Under the pieces are notes generated by a model. The model worked only from the letters and a program-made list of their open reading frames with translations, had not been told where the DNA came from and searched no databases. A stretch of DNA of 11,020 bases from Arsenophonus sp045399315 (GTDB taxonomy: Bacteria > Pseudomonadota > Gammaproteobacteria > Enterobacterales > Enterobacteriaceae): contig DAYVGO010000017.1 of the NCBI GenBank assembly GCA_045399315.1, positions 1 to 11,020 on the forward strand, written 5' to 3'. Each line of letters begins with the position of its first letter. Positions within the stretch are counted from its first letter, which is position 1. Positions 7,428-11,020 of the stretch are shown here, one piece after another. The position numbers and the translations under genes were made by a program.

Positions 7428-7480
7428 ACCAACTTGTTTTTTGGCTTGACCAACTAATCTAGTTGGTAACTATTTTACTT
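7428..7480 (+). terminator. Hairpin downstream of polA, probable terminator
   Basis: ACCAACTA (7449-7456) and TAGTTGGT (7460-7467) form a perfect 8-bp stem with a 3-nt loop, followed by the T-rich AACTATTTTACTTTTT. A second ACCAACT copy at 7428-7434 could pair with the same AGTTGGT arm instead. It lies about 90 nt after the polA stop. Confidence 0.5.
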
Positions 7481-7555
7481 TTTAGCATGGACGATAAATT
7501 TGCTTGTCGATAAGTTATGCAGTTTTTATCACTTTAAATATATATTATTTGACAA

Positions 7556-7598
7556 TTATGCAATAAAAATATCAGAAAAAGTAGCATTTATTGCATAA
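7556..7598. repeat. Perfect 12-bp inverted repeat between polA and engB
   Basis: TTATGCAATAAA (7556-7567) and TTTATTGCATAA (7587-7598) are perfect complements around a 19-nt loop. They lie between the convergent polA and engB genes, where enterobacteria carry the Spot 42 RNA gene spf. The repeat could halt transcription from both sides, though no strong T-tract follows on either strand. No Spot 42 sequence was recognised in 7363-7709. Confidence 0.55.
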
Positions 7599-7709
7599 AG
7601 TAACATTATACATTAAATCCTATGAAAAAAATAACAAAAAACTTTTTTGCATTTAAGAAATGTAACAGGGATGATAAACAAATCACCTTAGTCAGTTTCA
7701 TTCTGTGGA

Positions 7710-8336
7710 TTAATTCTGCTCACAATAATGTTCGTTAAGCCATTCATCCAATTTAAGTTGTAATTTATCAATGCCTATTTTCTTCAATGAAGAAAAGATT
7801 TCAACTTGTATATTACCAGCCAATGTTTTTAATGAATTACGTACTGTTATAACTTGGGCTTTTCGTTTATTAGACACAAGCTTATCTGCTTTGGTTAGCA
7901 ATACAAGTACAGGAATATTCATTGCTACTGACCATTCAACCATTTGTATATCCATCTCTTTTAATGGATGACGAATATCCATTAATACAATTAGTCCTTT
8001 TAGGCACTTTCGTTTTTGTAAATATTCACTTAATGCTTGCTGCCATTTGCGTTTAATCGATTCGGGTACTTTAGCATAACCGTAGCCAGGTAAGTCAACT
8101 AGCTTAATACCATCTGCTACCTCGAAAAGATTAATTAATTGTGTTCTGCCAGGCGTTTTACTAGTACAGGCTAAATTTTTTTGTTGGGTTAGTGCATTTA
8201 GCGCGCTAGATTTACCAGCGTTAGAACGGCCAGCGAACGCAATTTCTATACCATGATCGTTCGGTAAATGGCGAATATCAGGTGCGCTTGTGACAAATTT
8301 TGTCTGGTGATAGTTATAATTTTTGTTTGTCATCAT
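7710..8336 (-). CDS. engB: EngB (YihA/YsxC), ribosome-biogenesis GTPase
   Basis: Essential TrmE-Era-EngA-type GTPase that helps assemble the 50S subunit. 208 residues (E. coli 210). G motifs are in order: G1 GRSNAGKS at 36-43, G2 TPGRTQ (61-66), G3 DLPGYG at 81-86, G4 TKAD at 148-151 and G5 around SSLKK. The N-terminus (TKFVTSAPDIRHLP) is the family signature. The listed start is ATG 8336; the second ATG at 8333 equals the E. coli start (MTN) and is just as likely, and neither has more than a weak ribosome site. The C-terminal acidic tail of E. coli EngB is shorter here. It converges with polA as in E. coli, while the usual next neighbour yihI is missing and ppiA is divergent. Looks intact. 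Confidence 0.97.
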   Translation of the reverse strand: MMTNKNYNYHQTKFVTSAPDIRHLPNDHGIEIAFAGRSNAGKSSALNALTQQKNLACTSKTPGRTQLINLFEVADGIKLVDLPGYGYAKVPESIKRKWQQALSEYLQKRKCLKGLIVLMDIRHPLKEMDIQMVEWSVAMNIPVLVLLTKADKLVSNKRKAQVITVRNSLKTLAGNIQVEIFSSLKKIGIDKLQLKLDEWLNEHYCEQN

Positions 8337-8370
8337 TGTTTTTCACTGATTTCGACTTAAAAGTAGAGAA

Positions 8371-8376
8371 ATTATA
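8371..8376 (-). promoter_or_regulatory. Candidate -10 of the engB promoter
   Basis: On the minus strand TATAAT (8376 to 8371) lies about 35 nt before the engB ATG, preceded by GCAGG. No good -35 hexamer is found at 16-18 nt. Position is right; sequence support is partial. Confidence 0.4.
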
Positions 8377-8549
8377 CCTGCAAGAGAGTAAATTAGGATA
8401 GTTATAGCTACATGAAAGATCGATGTTTATTTGTTAATGATTTTTATTAAAAATAACATTTTTTACATAAGAAAAAAATACGGAATGTGACAGAATAGAT
8501 CTTTTTATTTAATTAGGTCAATTTAGGCCAGTTATGTATTTTTACTTAG

Positions 8550-8555
8550 TATAAT
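8550..8555 (+). promoter_or_regulatory. Candidate -10 of the ppiA promoter
   Basis: TATAAT at 8550-8555 lies 63 nt upstream of the ppiA ATG; a second TATAAT at 8598-8603 is too close to leave a normal leader. No convincing -35 is present at 16-18 nt. E. coli ppiA is CRP-controlled, but only a TGTGA half site (8486-8490) is visible here. Confidence 0.35.
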
Positions 8556-8617
8556 GACCTGACGGTACTAAATTTTAGCTTACATTTTCATCTAGAATAT
8601 AATTAAAAGGAACTTGA

Positions 8618-9184
8618 ATGTTAAAACGTTTTTTTGTGCCGCTACTGGTAGCGTATATGGTTAGTATCTCTTCTTATGCAGAGGTAGCATATGGTACTAT
8701 CGTTAAATTAGTGACATCTGAAGGTGAAGTCGAGCTTGAGTTAAATGATAAAAAAGCACCTGTAACCACCGAAAATTTCATTCAATATGTAAAAGAAGGC
8801 TACTATCAAAATACTATTTTTCATCGTGTGATCCCTGGTTTTATGATCCAAGGCGGTGGATTCATTAGTGATTTGCAGCCACAGAAAAATATTCGCCAGC
8901 CAATCGTAAACGAGGCTGATAATGGTTTACGTAATTTACGTGGAACAATTGCAATGGCGCGTACGGCAGCTAAGGATAGTGCAACTAGTCAATTTTTTAT
9001 CAATATAGCAGATAATGCATTCTTAGATCATGGCCAACGTGATTTTGGTTATGCCGTTTTTGGTAAAGTAATTAAAGGAATGGATGTTGTTGACAAAATT
9101 TCCAAGGTGAAAACCAAAGATATTGGTCCCTACCAGAATGTACCCACTCAAGAAATAAAAATTATTTCTGCCAGTATAGAATAA
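8618..9184 (+). CDS. ppiA: PpiA, periplasmic cyclophilin-type peptidyl-prolyl isomerase
   Basis: Catalyses cis-trans isomerisation of X-Pro bonds in periplasmic proteins. 188 residues (E. coli PpiA 190). A signal peptide, MLKRFFVPLLVAYMVSISSYA, with likely cleavage after A21, separates it from the cytoplasmic paralogue PpiB. The cyclophilin core is complete: FHRVIPGFMIQGG at 68-80 with catalytic R70, NEADNGLRNLRGTIAMART, SATSQFFINIADNAFLDHG and FGYAVFGKVIKGMDVVD. As in other bacterial cyclophilins, Phe (NAFLD) replaces the Trp that gives eukaryotic cyclophilins cyclosporin sensitivity. AAAGGAA 5-6 nt before the ATG is a good ribosome site. A strong hairpin follows the stop, so it is probably monocistronic. 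In E. coli yhfG, fic and pabA follow in the same orientation; only pabA remains here. Confidence 0.97.
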   Translation: MLKRFFVPLLVAYMVSISSYAEVAYGTIVKLVTSEGEVELELNDKKAPVTTENFIQYVKEGYYQNTIFHRVIPGFMIQGGGFISDLQPQKNIRQPIVNEADNGLRNLRGTIAMARTAAKDSATSQFFINIADNAFLDHGQRDFGYAVFGKVIKGMDVVDKISKVKTKDIGPYQNVPTQEIKIISASIE

Positions 9185-9188
9185 ATTA

Positions 9189-9240
9189 TTTGATAGCAGA
9201 GAAATGTCTTTCTGCTATCAAATTTAACTTATTTTTAACA
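9189..9240 (+). terminator. Intrinsic terminator after ppiA
   Basis: TTTGATAGCAGA (9189-9200) and TCTGCTATCAAA (9211-9222) form a perfect 12-bp stem with a 10-nt loop, starting 4 nt after the ppiA stop. The tail is T-rich (TTTAACTTATTTTT). The best terminator in the window. Confidence 0.8.
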
Positions 9241-9317
9241 TCTTTCTACATTAAAAAACTAAAAGAATTAATCTTCCGTTATCTTGTTATTAATGAAAAG
9301 ACTCGGCTTTATAATAG

Positions 9318-9485
9318 AACATAATTTTTAATAACTTATTAATTTATATCTTTATCTTGTTTCTAATAAAGAATGATTGCTTGCCTAAGCTATTACCTAG
9401 TTGCCAGAAACTAATAGAAAATATTGCTGAGCCAAAAATAGACTATGAAAATAATTAATTTTCGGAGTTAATTAATCTGGCACCA
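9318..9485 (+). other. Possible N-terminal remnant of the metallopeptidase gene
   Basis: The frame that leads into ATG 9486 is open upstream to 9318 except for one TAA at 9456-9458. It encodes a hydrophobic run (LLIYIFILFLI), then CLPKLLPSCQKLIENIAEPK, the stop, and FSELINLAPM into the next feature. This suggests the peptidase was once part of a longer protein, but the run is short and the start unknown. The remaining 9241-9317 shows nothing recognisable, and no fic or yhfG remnant was found. Confidence 0.3.
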
Positions 9486-10009
9486 ATGCCTACTTATTTT
9501 ATGGATAAGAAAATTAAATATAAACCTGGTGAAAAGATTCGATTTTCTAAAAAAAACACAAGCACTTATAACAAGTTCACCAACATTAAATCAGGCGTTA
9601 GAAACATTGGAAATTAATGGTTGGAAATTAATTGTAGCACAACGAGGTCAAGGAACGGTGACGGATTTACGGCAAAAAACAGCTTTTATTTCAAATCGTT
9701 TGTTAAATCACTCTAATTTGGTTATCCATGCATTATCCCATGAAATTGGACATATTTTTTATATAGCAAAGCCAAATATAAAATCTAAAACAAATTTTGT
9801 TTCTTGTTTTTTGGCCAGTGAGGGTGATGCAAAAAGATATTGAAATCCAACGAGAAATTATTAACAATCTAGCAATAGACATTAGAATTATGGCAAATCC
9901 AAGAAATATAAAATGTTATAATGAAGTATATGATAATTATCTTATAGATAACAGATTTGATGAAGCGACTAAGTATTTTGTTGAAATTTATCGAAATAAC
10001 ATCGAATAA
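9486..10009 (+). pseudogene. HExxH zinc-metallopeptidase domain (polymorphic-toxin-like), two frame breaks
   Basis: Read across three frames this is one protein of about 170 residues. From ATG 9486 it begins MPTYFMDKKIKYKPGEKI. At an A8 run (9550-9557) the frame moves to TQALITSSPTLNQALETLE and INGWKLIVAQRGQGTV. HALSHEIGH, encoded around 9727-9753, supplies the two zinc His and the catalytic Glu; SEGDA (9817-9831) supplies a likely third ligand. At an A5 run (9831-9835) the frame moves again to KDIEIQREIINNLAIDIR and YNEVYDNYL...FDEATKYF, ending at TAA 10007. Removing one A from each run restores a single frame. From memory, the order NQAL..GW.., HE(I/V/S)GH, EG(D/E)A, R.EI and YDxYL matches peptidase domains at the C-termini of Rhs/hemagglutinin-type toxins; no search was run. 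It lies where E. coli has yhfG-fic. No ribosome site fits the ATG (GGAG is 18 nt away). Probably inactive unless the A runs are misread or rescued by slippage. Confidence 0.65.
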
Positions 10010-10054
10010 TTTAAAACTTATGGTCAATATTATAATGAAATTTATAATAGCTTA

Positions 10055-10085
10055 TAGTTATTTTTTATAATTATTATAATAACTA
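10055..10085. repeat. 8-bp inverted repeat after the metallopeptidase remnant
   Basis: TAGTTATT (10055-10062) and AATAACTA (10078-10085) are perfect complements around 15 nt, followed by an imperfect T-rich tail (TTGTTATTTTTATTT). It may be a weak terminator; composition alone could produce it. Confidence 0.35.
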
Positions 10086-10153
10086 ATTGTTATTTTTATT
10101 TAACAAAAACGAAACATTTTGATTGTTTTTTGCAAGCTATTTTTTCCCCATAG

Positions 10154-10195
10154 GTTATGGTATAATAACTACTATAATTGTTATGGTATTATAAT
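10154..10195 (+). promoter_or_regulatory. Probable pabA promoter region with duplicated extended -10
   Basis: TGGTATAAT (10158-10166) is an exact extended -10 (TGN-TATAAT), about 100 bp before pabA. GTTATGGTAT occurs twice (10154-10163 and 10180-10189, 26 nt apart). TATAAT occurs three times (10161, 10173, 10190). No -35 stands out, which an extended -10 can do without. Confidence 0.5.
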
Positions 10196-10268
10196 CTATT
10201 TATTTACATTAATAATAAAGATCACGATTAAGAAATTATTACTATAAAAATCATTTGGATAGCTAGTT

Positions 10269-10844
10269 ATGCTTTTGATAATTGATAACTATGATTCGTT
10301 TACCTATAACCTTTATCAATATTTGTGTGAATTAGGGGTTGATGTTGTAGTTAAGCGTAATGATGCGGTAACTATCACGGAGATAGAAACATTAGCGTTA
10401 TCACATTTAGTCATTTCACCGGGTCCATGTACACCTAATGAAGCAGGTGTTTCGCTAAGTGCAATATCAAATTTTGCTGGTAAGATCCCAATTTTGGGTA
10501 TTTGCCTTGGCCATCAGGTGATTGGTCAGGCTTTTGGTGCTTCTATTGTTAAAGCGAGAGAAGTGATGCATGGTAAGGTATCAGCGATTCATCATAACCA
10601 GCATGGTATTTTTAAAGGATTAAATCGGCCATTACAGGTAACTCGTTATCATTCTTTGGTAATTGATGCTGGAACATTACCCGCTACATTTGAAGTTACC
10701 GCTTGGACGCTACATGATGGAAATATTGATGAAATTATGGGGATTCGACATAAAACACTGCCTCTTGAAGGTGTTCAGTTTCATCCAGAAAGTATCTTGA
10801 CTGAACAAGGACACGAGTTATTAAATAATTTTTTAAAATATTAA
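10269..10844 (+). CDS. pabA: PabA, glutamine amidotransferase subunit of aminodeoxychorismate synthase
   Basis: Releases ammonia from glutamine for PabB, which converts chorismate to 4-amino-4-deoxychorismate on the way to p-aminobenzoate and folate. 191 residues (E. coli 187). Class I amidotransferase features: N-terminal IIDNYDSFTYNL, oxyanion motif SPGPCTPNEAG, nucleophile C79 in GICLGHQ, and H172/E174 in GVQFHPES. HGKVSAIHHN and TRYHSLV are also conserved. TrpG is the main alternative, but the length, the stand-alone domain and the location near ppiA (as in E. coli ppiA-yhfG-fic-pabA) favour PabA; in some bacteria one such subunit serves both pathways. The ATG at 10269 has only a weak GGA upstream. 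The E. coli downstream neighbour argD is not seen before the window ends. Its retention suggests folate synthesis still matters. Confidence 0.93.
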   Translation: MLLIIDNYDSFTYNLYQYLCELGVDVVVKRNDAVTITEIETLALSHLVISPGPCTPNEAGVSLSAISNFAGKIPILGICLGHQVIGQAFGASIVKAREVMHGKVSAIHHNQHGIFKGLNRPLQVTRYHSLVIDAGTLPATFEVTAWTLHDGNIDEIMGIRHKTLPLEGVQFHPESILTEQGHELLNNFLKY

Positions 10845-10932
10845 TTTATTAAAAATTAGTATATTAGATTAAGTTAGGCTATTTTATTATTATAATTATC
10901 GACATTCCATAGAATAGGCTTTATTTTGCCTG

Positions 10933-11020
10933 AAATGCAAATGCAAATGCAAATGCAAATGCAAATGCAAATGCAAATGCAAATGCAAATGCAAATGCAA
11001 ATGCAAATGCAAATGCAAAT
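10933..11020. repeat. Perfect hexanucleotide tandem array (AAATGC)n
   Basis: The unit AAATGC repeats without a single change from 10933 to the end of the window, 88 nt or about 14.7 copies, and presumably continues. No reading frame of the unit contains a stop on either strand (MQ, CK, AN on plus; FA, LH, IC on minus). It begins 88 nt after the pabA stop, directly behind a small AGGC/GCCT dyad. Such arrays change copy number by slipped-strand mispairing. Confidence 0.95.

Noticed and set aside
7771..7971. Plus-strand open frame inside engB
   Set aside because: Antisense to the conserved GTPase core; no recognisable content.
8486..8501. CRP site upstream of ppiA
   Set aside because: Only the TGTGA half is present; the second half (AGATC) does not match TCACA.
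9831..9843. Programmed -1 frameshift in the metallopeptidase
   Set aside because: The change needed is skipping one base (+1), and A AAA AAG type slippery heptamers drive -1 shifts; an A-run indel or transcription slippage explains it better.
10933..11020. CRISPR array
   Set aside because: A pure 6-nt tandem repeat with no spacers.

Overview
The window is AT-rich (roughly 30% GC, with long A and T runs). Its intact genes read as Enterobacterales orthologues: cutA, dsbA, polA, engB, ppiA and pabA. Between them lie broken genes (yihD, srkA, a metallopeptidase), a decayed insertion sequence and long gene-poor stretches. This combination suggests a host-associated gammaproteobacterium in an intermediate stage of genome reduction, such as an Arsenophonus-like or other Morganellaceae insect symbiont. 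The genus is an inference from composition, decay and protein similarity recalled from memory; no database was consulted.

Layout. Positions 1-300 hold the edge of an IS3-family transposase remnant with an internal deletion and an amber stop. Positions 318-1570 are nearly gene-free, with small inverted repeats, two unassigned ORF remnants and a 13-nt piece identical to the D-arm of tRNA-Leu. cutA follows on the minus strand (1571-1930). The next block keeps the E. coli order yihD-srkA-dsbA-polA-engB, but yihD and srkA are pseudogenes while dsbA, polA and engB (minus strand) look intact. polA has a perfect DnaA box about 125 bp upstream of its start. The gap between the convergent polA and engB shows no recognisable Spot 42 RNA; it has two clear hairpin-forming repeats instead. 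Then come ppiA with a strong terminator, a broken HExxH metallopeptidase that looks like the C-terminal domain of a polymorphic toxin, and pabA. In E. coli yhfG and fic lie between ppiA and pabA; here the toxin-like remnant sits there. The window ends inside a perfect hexanucleotide array of about 15 copies.

Functionally the survivors are housekeeping genes: DNA repair and Okazaki-fragment processing (polA), ribosome assembly (engB), periplasmic folding (dsbA, ppiA), folate precursor synthesis (pabA) and metal tolerance (cutA). The lost genes are a stress kinase (srkA), a small conserved protein (yihD) and mobile or toxin-like DNA. The three conserved blocks (cutA; yihD to engB; ppiA to pabA) lie far apart in E. 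coli, so the region has been rearranged. No complete new system is visible. The most unusual items are the metallopeptidase remnant with both frame breaks at poly-A runs, the six-frame-open hexamer array, and the tRNA-Leu fragment.
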